A stretch of DNA of 16,302 nt from Udaeobacter sp046731855 (GCA_046731855.1 JBKPLX010000228.1:1-16302), one strand, 5' to 3'; numbered from the stretch's first letter, positions 1-7,888 are shown. The notes: generated from the sequence alone by a model not told the origin. A program made the numbers and translations.

Positions 1-404
1 CCAGGATGACTTGAATTTCCTCATCCAAGCCCCCTCCCACCAACTGGTAATCCCAAACCACATCGTCGATTGGGAATGGAACATTTTGCTGCGCTTCGAA
101 CGCGATGATTTTCTCCAACTTTTCCTGTTCCAGGCCGGGCAGTTTAACGAAACGCGCGAAAACCGATTGCGCGGGCAAGGCGTAATTCACAGCGCCGTGT
201 TTGATGTGGAGTTCGCTCATTAGCTCGCGCACAGCGACCGCGATCTGCGCCCGCCGCATTTCGTCGCTGGTCGGATCGGTCAAAACCTCGCGTAGACGAT
301 AGTCCAGCAGGACCAGACCACCATGAGCTTGGACGCGGAATTCTGCCAGGCCAATAATCTGGGACCCCAAGATTGAGACTGATCAGGCGCGGTGCGATAG
401 CCAT
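1..404 (-). CDS. pilM: Type IV pilus assembly protein PilM, N-terminal part, frameshifted
   Basis: PilM is the cytoplasmic actin-like ATPase that, with PilN, PilO and PilP, links the inner-membrane pilus motor to the envelope. About 134 N-terminal residues are visible; the rest lies beyond the left edge. The reading starts at the ATG at 404-402 (MAIAPRLISLNLG), where ISLNLG corresponds to the first phosphate-binding strand of the actin fold. It must then change frame to continue as SQIIGLAEFR. After that come NYALPAQSVFARFVKLP and IAFEAQQNVPFPIDDVVWDY, typical PilM signatures (known of the family). The frame change falls at the CCCC of 365-368 (GGGG on the coding strand), where three G would keep the frame. 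A one-base insertion, real or from sequencing, explains it. No strong ribosome site is seen upstream. Identity is fairly sure; whether the gene is intact is not. Confidence 0.8.
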
Positions 405-413
405 GGGCTAAGA

Positions 414-448
414 TTTCCAAATTCCAAAACGCAAATCCCAGACAAATT
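414..448. repeat. Degenerate 7-base repeat tract upstream of pilM
   Basis: Read on the plus strand in steps of seven, this AT-rich stretch gives tttccaa, attccaa, aacgcaa, atcccag, acaaatt. The first two copies are close to each other and later ones decay. It begins about ten bases upstream of the pilM start and lies in the 112-base gap before the lipoprotein gene stop. The position resembles the much cleaner heptamer array before mlaF. Function unknown; it may be only low-complexity sequence. Confidence 0.35.
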
Positions 449-516
449 TCAAGCTCGAAATCTTAAAGCGACTCGATAACAGGCATTCTTTTTTGGCATT
501 CCTGAGTTGCCAGCCG

Positions 517-912
517 TCACCATATTCGTTTGTGTCGCTCGAGGTGATTCCATGCAGTAGACGCATTTTCTATGGGGATGGATCGGTAATTTGGATCTGA
601 CGTGCGCTGCACCTCACTAATTCGAATGTGTTCAGCGTGATCAGTATCAATTCTGTCCCAGTATTGAGATCCAGAAGCCCGGAAAAGGATGAATGGCTTA
701 TGCCAACCGATCTCATCTATGATAAGACCGCCGGTGTCGTACGGCGCTACCAACGCAAATCGGCTGGAATTGCCGGTTCGCTTCAAGCGATAGCCATGCG
801 CAATCTGCTTCGAATCGCGATCAAACGGATCGCCCTCGCATGAGCAAAGACAAACAAACAGCGCTAGAAATGCGGCGCGCCAGAAGTTGTGAAACAAATT
901 GTTACTCCACAT
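517..912 (-). CDS. Small putative lipoprotein of unknown function
   Basis: I do not recognise the family. From the ATG at 912 the protein is about 131 residues and begins MWSNNLFHNFWRAAFLALFVCLCSCEGDP: a short n-region, a hydrophobic stretch, then LCSC as a probable lipobox with the modified Cys near residue 25. The body (HGYRLKR, FALVAPYDTGGLIIDEIG, FILFRASGSQYWDRID) looks like a small globular, mostly beta protein, presumably tethered to a membrane in the periplasm. Upstream in-frame ATGs at 960 and 993 would bury the signal inside a longer soluble leader, so I prefer 912. No start has a good Shine-Dalgarno. It follows the ABC exporter gene on the same strand after 165 bases, too far to assume an operon. 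Confidence 0.55.
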   Translation of the reverse strand: MWSNNLFHNFWRAAFLALFVCLCSCEGDPFDRDSKQIAHGYRLKRTGNSSRFALVAPYDTGGLIIDEIGWHKPFILFRASGSQYWDRIDTDHAEHIRISEVQRTSDPNYRSIPIENASTAWNHLERHKRIW

Positions 913-1000
913 TTCGCGGGAGCGTCTACTCGACTGTATATCGAAATTTGAATCGGCCATTGCCAGCAAATCGGTTGGCCCATGAGCAACCAAGATTGTT

Positions 1001-1025
1001 CGTAACGGGCTAAGGCGTTGTTACG
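1001..1025. terminator. Weak hairpin downstream of the ABC exporter gene
   Basis: CGTAAC (1001-1006) and GTTACG (1020-1025) can pair around a 13-base loop, about 53 bases past the stop codon of the exporter gene on the minus strand. No T-run follows on that strand, so an intrinsic terminator is not well supported. The rest of the 913-1077 gap shows nothing else. Confidence 0.2.
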
Positions 1026-1077
1026 CATTCGACACCTTGCGCAAGGGCGGCCGGTGGAATTGAGCAATACTGATACG

Positions 1078-2814
1078 TCAGGCAATGGTCGGCTCGCTCG
1101 TTTCGAGCAAACTTTGTTCGCACAACCGCGCGTATTTCCCACCAAGCGAGAGCAATTGCTCGTGGGTTCCGCGCTCGATGATACGGCCATGATCAAGCAC
1201 CAGAATCTGGTCTGCGTGCACGATAGTTGAAAGCCTATGCGCGATTACGATGGAAGTACGATTGAACATCAAAGTCTCCAGCGCTTCCTGAATGAGTCGC
1301 TCGGTCGTGCTGTCCATGCTCGCCGTCGCTTCATCCAGAATCAAAATTGGCGGATCCTTCAATAGCGCCCGCGCAATCGAAAGCCGCTGCTTTTCGCCCA
1401 TACTCAACTTTACTCCGCGTTCCCCTACGACGCTGCTCAATCCACGCGGTAGTCGATCGATGAAGGGACGCGCGTTTGCCACTGCTGCTGCCTCCAGCAA
1501 TTCTTCATCCGTCGCATCAGGCTTCCCGATTTGCAGGTTCTCCCGGATACTGCCGTTAAACAAAAAGCATTCCTGGGTCACCATCCCGATCTGTTGACGC
1601 AACGCTCGGATGCTGAAATCACGAATCGGGCTTCCGTCGATCATAATTTCGCCGCTATCGAGCTCGTAAAAGCGCGTGAGCAAATTGATCATCGTGGATT
1701 TTCCCGCGCCAGTTGTGCCAACGAGCGCGACGGTCTCACCTGGCCGCGCGTGAAATGAAATGTCACTTAGCGTCGGTACCTCGCCGCAATAGCTGAAATC
1801 AACGTGCCGGAACTGAATCTCGCCGCGCACTGGTTGAGCAAAAGTTTCGCCACCCTCCGGCTCGCCCGCTGAATCGAGAATTTCGAAGACCCGTTCGCCC
1901 GAGGCTCGTCCTGCCTGCACGAGTTGATTCAATTCATGCAGTTTCCCTATTGGCTCGTAGAGAAAACTCGCGAGCACAAGAAAAGCGCCAAGATCGCCTA
2001 ACTGTAAAGCGCCCGATAAAATATCGCGCGCCCCCACGGCCACCACCAGCAGCACGCCGAGCGAGCCGAACAAATACATCGAAGAATGGTAAAGTGCCCA
2101 TACCCGCGTGACGACGAGACTTGCGCGCCGCAACTCGTCACTCTCTTTGTTGAAGCGACGATCTTCCTCATGCTCGCGTACAAAACTTTTGATCTGACGA
2201 ATGCCGGAGAGATTGTCGTGCAGAAGCGAATTCATGGCCGAGGCGGCGTGGCGGTGCAGCCGGTATCGCCGGTGCGCCGTGAGCGTATACCAAAGCGCGC
2301 CGCCGGCCAGGAACGGCACCGGCGTGAGCGCGACCAGCGTTAGTTTTGTGCTGAGATAGAACATTCCCGCCACCACCACCAAGATCTGCAATACCGCTAC
2401 CGTGCCTTTCTCGATCCCATCGATCAGGACACGCTCGACCGAGCTCACGTCTTCCAGAATCCGCGTCATCAGATCGCCGGTGGCGCGATTATCGAACCAG
2501 CGTAGTGGGAGAGTCTGAATGTGTGAATACAGATCGCGACGCAGATCGAAGATTACTTTTTGCTCGAATGCGTTGTTGAGCAGGAGACGAAGATAGTCCA
2601 AGCCTCTTTGGATAAACATGGCGAAAGCCACGAGTATTAGCAGCGGCACCAAACGTTCGGCGTGGTGACCGTTGATAACGTTATCAAGAATATATTTTGT
2701 CGCCGCGGGAGGAACGACGACCATGAGCGTGCCCGCGATCGCGCAAGCCAGCGTAGCGATTGCGAGCAGTGGATAGCGTCTTAGATAAATAAAAACCCGC
2801 CAGACTGTTTTCAT
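1078..2814 (-). CDS. ABC exporter, fused transmembrane and ATPase domains (MsbA/lipid-drug type)
   Basis: This is a 578-residue half-transporter that would work as a homodimer in the inner membrane, exporting a lipid or drug-like substrate using ATP. The first ~310 residues form the six-helix exporter domain, with hydrophobic segments near 14-35, 55-70, 138-160, 162-178 and 245-285 and the coupling-helix region RWFDNRATGDLMTRILED. The ATPase domain has a Walker A GTTGAGKST (366-374), Q-loop Gln414, signature LSMGEKQR (470-477), Walker B LILDEA (D494, E495) and H-loop His526. The signature reads LSMGE rather than LSGGQ, a variant I recall in related exporters. Length is normal for the family. 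The ATG at 2814 lies in the divergent 2815-3024 interval. MsbA itself is possible, but sequence alone does not fix the substrate, so I give no symbol. Confidence 0.92.
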   Translation of the reverse strand: MKTVWRVFIYLRRYPLLAIATLACAIAGTLMVVVPPAATKYILDNVINGHHAERLVPLLILVAFAMFIQRGLDYLRLLLNNAFEQKVIFDLRRDLYSHIQTLPLRWFDNRATGDLMTRILEDVSSVERVLIDGIEKGTVAVLQILVVVAGMFYLSTKLTLVALTPVPFLAGGALWYTLTAHRRYRLHRHAASAMNSLLHDNLSGIRQIKSFVREHEEDRRFNKESDELRRASLVVTRVWALYHSSMYLFGSLGVLLVVAVGARDILSGALQLGDLGAFLVLASFLYEPIGKLHELNQLVQAGRASGERVFEILDSAGEPEGGETFAQPVRGEIQFRHVDFSYCGEVPTLSDISFHARPGETVALVGTTGAGKSTMINLLTRFYELDSGEIMIDGSPIRDFSIRALRQQIGMVTQECFLFNGSIRENLQIGKPDATDEELLEAAAVANARPFIDRLPRGLSSVVGERGVKLSMGEKQRLSIARALLKDPPILILDEATASMDSTTERLIQEALETLMFNRTSIVIAHRLSTIVHADQILVLDHGRIIERGTHEQLLSLGGKYARLCEQSLLETSEPTIA

Positions 2815-3024
2815 TTACACAAGCTCAGACACGGCTTCGACGAGTGCAAGTTGCGCGACCGTTAAGCTTTTCGACTTTACAAATTGAGCGCCGTTTCGGT
2901 AGAAATTCCTCCTGTTACAATCTGAATCCGGGGTGCAGGGCAAGAAACTTTTCTCCCGGCGTTTCTCCCCTCTTTCAGAACTGCACTCGTAGGGTCAACC
3001 GCTGAGAGAAGGAGGAAAATAGTC
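2815..3024. promoter_or_regulatory. Divergent intergenic region with strong Shine-Dalgarno for the S74 protein
   Basis: This 210-base gap separates the minus-strand exporter gene from the plus-strand S74 gene and must hold both 5' regions. AAGGAGG at 3009-3015, nine bases before the ATG at 3025, is the best ribosome binding site in the window and fixes that start. TACAAT at 2916-2921 could be a plus-strand -10 element, but the bases 17 upstream (gtttcg) are a poor -35, so the promoter call is tentative. Confidence 0.55.
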
Positions 3025-4499
3025 ATGAGCTTATTGAGATTGAAAGACGTCATTTGCTGTAACCACAGATTTGATCACCGGGCTTTGCTATTTGCTGCGT
3101 TAGCGCTCGCTGGCTTCGCCTCGTTGCCGATGTCCCAGGCGGTTGTTCCGCCGCCCGACGGCGGCTATCTGGGAGGCAACACGGCGGAGGGACAGAGTGC
3201 CCTGCTGAGCCTCACCACCGGCAGCTTCAACACGGCACTTGGATTCGTCTCGCTCGAGAGCATCAGCAGCGGCAACTTCAACACGGCGACTGGCGCCGCG
3301 ACGCTCCTCCTCAACACGGCAGACAACAACACGGCCACTGGTGCTGGAGCTCTTTTAGGTAATGCCACCGGGGATGGTAACACGGCTAATGGAGCGTTCG
3401 CGCTTTTTAGCAACACCGCCGAGCGGGGAACACGGCCACTGGCTTTAATGCGCTCTTGGGCAACACCACCGGCAACAACAATACTGCTAACGGTGCTAAT
3501 GCGCTTCTTAGCAACAACACTGGTGACAGCAACACGGCCAACGGTGAGTCTGCACTCTTTTTCAACATCACCGGCAGCAGCAACACGGCCACCGGCGCTG
3601 ATGCGCTCTTTAGCAACACCACTGGCGAAGAAAACACGGCCTATGGTGTGCAAGCGCTCTTAAGCAACACCACCGGCTCTCGCAACAGCGCCTTCGGTTC
3701 GGGCGCACTGGCCTCGAACACCACCGCCATTCAGAACACGGCCAACGGTGTTGATGCACTTGCTAGCAACATCACCGGCGACAACAACACTGCCGACGGC
3801 TTTAATGCGCTTGCTAGTAACACGGTCGGCTTCCAAAACACGGCCATCGGTGATTTTGCGCTCATTAACAACACCTCCGGCTTTCGCAACACGGCCTTGG
3901 GTCACTTTGCCGGCTCTCGTATCACCACGGCCAATGAGGTTATCTGTATTGGCACGCAGGGTGCGAACGTGAGCGACAGCTGCTTTATCGGCCACATTCG
4001 TGGGGTGACAACGGCAAACGCCAATGCGATACCAGTGCTGATCGACTCCGACGGCCAGCTGGGCACCACAAGTTCCGCCCGCCGGTTCAAGAAAGAGATT
4101 AAACCAATGGACAAAGCCAGCGAAGCACTTCTAGCGCTAAAGCCGGTGACGTTTCACTACAAAAGCGACAGCACAAACACGCCACAATATGGATTGGTTG
4201 CCGAGGAAGTAGCCAAGGTGAATCCCGACCTGATAGTGCGCGACAAGAACGGCGAGATTTACACGGTGCGCTACGATCAAGTGAACGCAATGTTGCTCAA
4301 CGAGTTCCTCAAAGAGCATCGTAGGAACGAGGAACAGGAAGCGACCATTGCGCAGCTAAAGTCTACGGTTGAGAAGCAGAAGGCGACCAATGCTCAGCAG
4401 CAGAAGCGAATCGAAGCGCTGGCCGCGGGTTTAGAAAAAGTGAACGCAAAGCTCGGCGTGGGCGAGTCCGCACCGCAAATGGTCTTAAATAATCAGTAA
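3025..4499 (+). CDS. Secreted 17-residue-repeat protein with C-terminal S74 endosialidase-type chaperone domain, frameshifted
   Basis: A signal peptide (hydrophobic ALLFAALALAGFASL, likely cut near SQA/VVPP) is followed by about 15 repeats of 17 residues, of the form NTATGxNALLSNTTGxx. A linker holds two Cys (VICIG, SCFIG). The S74 intramolecular chaperone begins at SSARRFKKEI (4071) and includes QYGLVAEEVA and YTVRYDQVNAML. A heptad-rich coiled coil ends the protein. In phage tail spikes this domain drives trimerisation and is released by self-cleavage (known of the family); here the signal peptide and lack of phage neighbours suggest a trimeric surface or secreted fibre (inference). The frame changes at 3425-3430 (GGGGAA): repeat starts at 3379 and 3429 are 50 bases apart instead of 51, so one base is missing. 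With it restored the protein is about 491 residues. Confidence 0.8.
3178..3938 (+). repeat. Fifteen tandem 51-base coding repeats
   Basis: Asn-Thr(Ser) codons opening each unit start at 3178, 3229, 3280, 3328, 3379, 3429, 3480, 3531, 3582, 3633, 3684, 3735, 3786, 3837 and 3888. Spacing is 51 bases except 48 (one residue short) after 3280 and 50 (the frameshift) after 3379. Units conserve NTA, a Gly at position 5, AL at 8-9 and NTTG at 12-15. The units are diverged in sequence, so this is an old repeat array and not a recent expansion. The regular small/polar pattern suggests stacked beta strands like those in trimeric adhesin heads (inference). Confidence 0.9.
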
Positions 4500-4501
4500 A
4501 A

Positions 4502-5083
4502 CTAGCGACGACTACGACCGTTTCTCCTCGCCGTACCACGGGAGTTCTTCGCGGACGTGCCGGTCGAATTCGTCTGTACCCGCCTCTGAGTCCAACGTCC
4601 GCTGTTTCGAAATCCAGCCGGAACGGTGTCGCCCCGGAGAAATCGCTGCAGAAGTTGTCGAGCGCGTCGTTCGTTTCGTCGCTCGTTCCACCATCGATTG
4701 ACGCCAGAAGGATGTGGAAAGATCAAGAACCGGCGTCCATAAACGCGTATCTCCGCCAGAAAAGGCAGGTCGCGGAAGCCAAAACAACGCGCGACGTTCT
4801 TACCGAGCAGGACGATGCGTTCCACGCGCCAATCCATTAAGACGTCAGCGGCCTTAACGTTGCCTTTCGCGTGATCGAACGCGTTGTCTTTGCCGCGCTT
4901 CCCGTTGTAGTGCGTGTTCAGATGTCTCCGGCGACACGCGATCAGCTCGTCGTAACTCATTCCAGCGAGCCGCGCGATCTTCTTCCCGTTCGGGCCGGCG
5001 AGTGGCTTTCGCGGGTCGCCGCGTCGCGATGGCGCTTGGCCGACCAGCCCGATCTTGTGTGTCTCGATCTTCTTCTGTTTCAT
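4502..5083 (-). CDS. Uracil-DNA glycosylase superfamily-like protein
   Basis: The first ~150 residues look like a compact UDG-fold enzyme, which would remove a damaged or mismatched base from DNA. IGLVGQAPSRRGDPRKPLAG (11-30) resembles motif A (GxAPgxxGxxxGxPxxG), and HPSGVNRWWN (124-133) resembles the C-terminal motif of UDG/TDG enzymes (HPxx or NPSGLN). A strand VERIVLLGKNVA (87-98) sits between. Motif A lacks the usual catalytic Asp/Asn arrangement, so the activity is uncertain. After residue 150 the frame becomes a monotonous Arg/Thr/Ser/Asn tail ending at 4502. A neighbouring frame ending at 4512 reads more naturally (FDRHVREELPWYGEEKRS), which hints at a base error near 4600-4640. The gene converges on the S74 gene with a two-base gap. 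The ATG at 5083 is the first in frame. Confidence 0.55.
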   Translation of the reverse strand: MKQKKIETHKIGLVGQAPSRRGDPRKPLAGPNGKKIARLAGMSYDELIACRRRHLNTHYNGKRGKDNAFDHAKGNVKAADVLMDWRVERIVLLGKNVARCFGFRDLPFLAEIRVYGRRFLIFPHPSGVNRWWNERRNERRARQLLQRFLRGDTVPAGFRNSGRWTQRRVQTNSTGTSAKNSRGTARRNGRSRR

Positions 5084-5385
5084 GATTCCAACAAATCACG
5101 ATAGACAGCCGCCGGATTTTTGCGAATCAATCTGTTATGCGCGTCCGAAGAACCGCATCCAGCATTTCAGCCCCCGGCCTCGCGTGGTAGGGTCTTTCGT
5201 GCCTCCTGACGCGCGACTAAGAGCTCCAAGCAGATGCGCCGCGCGGGAAGGAAACACGATCCTCCCAGTTCTTTCTACGGAAACAGCGGAACGAAGTTCC
5301 GAAAAGCAGCTGAATGCCCGCGATGTTCTACTCGCGGAGCTTATAGATGCCGCGAGTCAGCATGTGTAGCCGGTAAACTGCATCA
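5084..5385. other. 302-base gap without a supported gene
   Basis: I see no convincing coding, RNA gene or promoter here. The only structure is a short hairpin, CGGAAC (5287-5292) with GTTCCG (5296-5301) around a three-base loop, without a T-run. An open plus-strand frame across the gap has no recognisable protein features. Confidence 0.4.
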
Positions 5386-6687
5386 CTAAATGATGCGATA
5401 ATCTTTCAGTTCCTTAAAGAAGGTCGCGACCGCAGTTTTGACTACGACCACCGTGGGGATGGCAAACAACATTCCCCACAAACCCATGATGAGAGAGCCG
5501 GAGATGATCGCGATGACAACCACCAGTGGATGAACATTCACCGCGCTGCCGAGGACGAAAGGCTGAAAGACGACATCGTCCAATATGTGCACGAGCACGA
5601 CCAGAATCAGCACATACAGCGCGAGATCATTTGGATTCAGACCGGGAACTAGCGGCGTCACGTCCTCCGCGATCAACGCATAACCAACACCAATCACCAG
5701 GGCGATGACCGTTCCCAGAAGCGGAATGGCATTCAGAAGTCCGGAAACCACGCCAATAGCCACGGCAATGCCCAGCGGAATCCCAAGAAGGATCAATCCG
5801 ACGGTAAGGCACAGGCCAACCAGAAAACATTCCAGCAATGTACCGCGTAAATACCGACCGATGGCGTGGTCGAGTCTGTCAAGAACCGTGAGCGACAGCT
5901 CAAAATAGCGATTGGGGACGAGGCTGATAAAGAAGCGGCGTATCTGCCCGTTATCGAAACCGAGAAAAATAAAAATCAATGGCGCCAAAATCCATGCGGA
6001 CAATTTGCTCTCCAGGCTCGTCCCCTGCTCTGCGGTCGGAGGTTGAGCCGCAGCAGATGCCGCTGGGGTCGTGGGCGACACTGTCCTTGTGGGAGTCTTT
6101 TCGGGAATTACATATTCCCCGGTATTTTGGTTCGCTCGAAAGTAATCAACAAACTTACTTTGAATGGGAGGTTTGCCGTTGTATCCCGCGGCATATTTCA
6201 GGAACAGATTGCGTTCTTCCGGGTTCAGGTCGAGCGCCTGATTGATCTTATCCATGAGCGGGCCGGTTTCTTTTTCGATTAACGGCGTCACCGCGTTTGA
6301 TTTTCTCTCCGGCAATTTTGCGACCAGTTGCCGGTATCTTTCATTCAGTTTGTATTTCAGGCGGACCTTGAACTCGAGTTTCTGCTCTTCGTCAGGAATG
6401 TGTTTGCGAAGAGTGTTGAAAGCGAAGAACAAAACAAGACTAATGGCTGCGAAGGAACACAGGACCTGAAGCTCATGAGGCAACCAGCGGACCCGAAAGC
6501 GATCTTTCACCGGACGGAACAAGAAGGCCAATAAAGCGCCGACTATGATCGGTAAAATGAGGATTCGTAATTTCCAGATCAGGAACCCTCCCAAAATCAA
6601 AGCCAGCGTCGCGAATGTGAGATAAAAGACCTTGCGCCGAACCTTGCGTTCTCGCTCCTGTTCTTCGAAATTCTGACCGTTGCTCAT
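5386..6687 (-). CDS. AI-2E family transporter (PF01594 type integral membrane protein)
   Basis: The 433-residue protein has the family's layout: two N-terminal hydrophobic segments (about 22-60), another near 78-92, a long soluble insert (about 95-230), then a cluster of C-terminal membrane segments. Conserved-looking parts are the LDRLDHAIGRYLRGTLLECFLVG stretch, the GIPLGIAVAIGVVSGLLNAIPLLG segment and the Gly-rich HPLVVVIAIISGSLIMG stretch near the end. Family members have been linked to AI-2 export, Na+/H+ exchange and other small solutes, so the name is no evidence of a substrate. The insert contains a Pro/Thr/Ala-rich linker (TPAASAAAQPPTAEQ) and is longer than I expect for the family. 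It is the second gene of a tight operon: its ATG overlaps the stop of the cyclic-nucleotide-binding gene (ATGA, 6684-6687), so translational coupling is likely. Confidence 0.88.
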   Translation of the reverse strand: MSNGQNFEEQERERKVRRKVFYLTFATLALILGGFLIWKLRILILPIIVGALLAFLFRPVKDRFRVRWLPHELQVLCSFAAISLVLFFAFNTLRKHIPDEEQKLEFKVRLKYKLNERYRQLVAKLPERKSNAVTPLIEKETGPLMDKINQALDLNPEERNLFLKYAAGYNGKPPIQSKFVDYFRANQNTGEYVIPEKTPTRTVSPTTPAASAAAQPPTAEQGTSLESKLSAWILAPLIFIFLGFDNGQIRRFFISLVPNRYFELSLTVLDRLDHAIGRYLRGTLLECFLVGLCLTVGLILLGIPLGIAVAIGVVSGLLNAIPLLGTVIALVIGVGYALIAEDVTPLVPGLNPNDLALYVLILVVLVHILDDVVFQPFVLGSAVNVHPLVVVIAIISGSLIMGLWGMLFAIPTVVVVKTAVATFFKELKDYRII

Positions 6688-7271
6688 TCCAAGCCGGCCG
6701 CGTCCGCAGGAGTTCTCATCTGCACCAATTCATTGGTGGCGCGAAGGCGATCGGCGATCATCGTCGCAAGGGAACGGTAAATTTGGCACGCCGTTCGTGC
6801 GTGCCGACGCCTCAGTCCGGTAAGGTCGTTGCGATAAAGCGCGAGGGTCCGCGTCGGTTCCAAGGCCCTCGCATTGGCCGAACGCGGCGTGTCATCCAGC
6901 AACGCCATCTCACCAAAAAACGCGCCTCTTTCCAAAACAGCCAGACGCGTCGTGCTGGCCTCGCGACAAATTTCTATCGCAACTTTACCATCCAAGATGA
7001 GAAACATCGCCGCTCCTGGTTGTCCTTCCTCAAAAATCCATTCGTTAGTGTCATAAGTGCGCTCGAACATGATGTCGGAGGCGGTCTTGAGCTGCCGCTT
7101 GGAGAGTCGGTCAAAGAATGGCACGGTTTTCAGGAATTGAATGCGATCCAATTCGGAGCTTGAACGTTTCCAGCGTCCCAGCGTTTCCCACAACAACTTA
7201 TCCGCGGCGAATTTTCGAGCCGACATGCGTACTAGTTCGTTGAAGCGACTTCGGCCAGCCCCAATTGGCAA
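6684..7271 (-). CDS. Cyclic nucleotide-binding domain protein
   Basis: One cNMP-binding beta-roll fills most of this 195-residue protein, entered through IQFLKTVPFFDRLSKRQ (44-60). The phosphate-binding cassette GAFFGEMALLDDTPRSANA (116-134) is complete, with the Glu121 and Arg130 that contact the ribose and cyclic phosphate in CAP/PKA-type domains. No DNA-binding helix-turn-helix or enzyme domain is present; a helical C-terminus (HARTACQIYRSLATMIADRL) completes the fold. Such stand-alone domains usually act as ligand-dependent regulators of partners. Here the partner is plausibly the AI-2E family membrane protein, whose start overlaps this stop codon (inference). The ATG at 7271 is used; an in-frame ATG at 7226 (MSARKF) is an alternative. 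Confidence 0.87.
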   Translation of the reverse strand: MPIGAGRSRFNELVRMSARKFAADKLLWETLGRWKRSSSELDRIQFLKTVPFFDRLSKRQLKTASDIMFERTYDTNEWIFEEGQPGAAMFLILDGKVAIEICREASTTRLAVLERGAFFGEMALLDDTPRSANARALEPTRTLALYRNDLTGLRRRHARTACQIYRSLATMIADRLRATNELVQMRTPADAAGLE

Positions 7272-7374
7272 CCTCCCATCCTGATAACGCGCTCATGGTA
7301 GCGGGGGTCGATCCGCCATTTCAATCGAAAAAGATCGGAGCGAATACTCTGGCTCCTAATTGCCGAATCATTCG

Positions 7375-7380
7375 TATAAT
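7375..7380 (+). promoter_or_regulatory. Possible -10 element (TATAAT) upstream of ridA
   Basis: A perfect TATAAT occurs 130 bases before the ridA start in the 238-base divergent gap 7272-7509. The hexamer 17 bases upstream (gctcct) does not resemble TTGACA, so only half of a promoter is visible. The rest of the gap shows no gene. Confidence 0.25.
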
Positions 7381-7509
7381 TCCAGATATGTAGCATTTTG
7401 TGCTCCCCTTGCGCGGGGCGGAACCAAACCGCAAGATGCAGCCTATTTATTGAGGGCAGGAACTGCTAGTTGCGCACCGAGGTCGATACGGCTAGAAAAA
7501 AAGTCACAT

Positions 7510-7888
7510 ATGAGCAAAGAAGTAATCAACACGGATAAGGCGCCCAACTCGCCGATTTACAGTCAGGCCAGCAAGGCGGCTGGGTTAATATTCGTTGCCG
7601 GCCAGGGGCCATTTGATCCTGTCACCGGCGAGATATGTGGCGAGACAATTCAGGAACAAACAAGACAATGTCTTACTAATGTTTCGTCGATTCTCTTTGC
7701 AGCAGGCAGTTCAATTTCAAAGGTGGGTGAGCGCGACTTTTATTTTGGCTGAAGAGTCAGATTTTCCGGGAATGAATGAAGAGTGGAGCAACTGGTTTCG
7801 TGTAGATCCTCCTGCACGACAAGGTGCCAAGCTACCGATCCGTCCAAAGGGAATGAAAGTTTCAGTCGCCGCAATCGCCGAAGCCTAA
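7510..7888 (+). CDS. ridA: RidA/YjgF/UK114 family protein, frameshifted
   Basis: RidA proteins are small cytoplasmic trimers that hydrolyse reactive enamine/imine intermediates to ketoacids plus ammonia. Starting at the ATG at 7510 (MSKEVINTDKAPNSPIYSQA), the family signature FVAGQGPFDPVTGE follows, then ETIQEQTRQCLTNVSSILFAAGSSISKV. The frame then breaks: GTGGGTGAGC at 7723-7732 needs only two G after GT to read on as VSATFILAEESDFPGMNEEWSNWF, PPARQGAKL and GMKVSVAAIAEA, the normal RidA C-terminus with the catalytic-region Arg in PPAR. One extra G in the run 7725-7727 accounts for it. Corrected length is 125 residues, normal for the family. As given, the gene would make a truncated product. 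No strong Shine-Dalgarno precedes the ATG. Confidence 0.87.

Noticed and set aside
11..223. Plus-strand 70-codon frame at the left edge
   Set aside because: It is antisense to a clear PilM segment (LPAQSVFARFVKLP, FEAQQNVPFP).
3178..3938. Regular repeats as a possible CRISPR array
   Set aside because: The units are contiguous coding repeats with conserved protein pattern, without unique spacers or palindromic repeat ends, and no cas genes are present.
3165..3995. Long open frames on the minus strand opposite the repeat region
   Set aside because: They mirror the 51-base repeat unit, which keeps all phases open periodically, and their translations are Val/Ala/Leu-rich monotony. The plus strand has the signal peptide, ribosome site and S74 domain.
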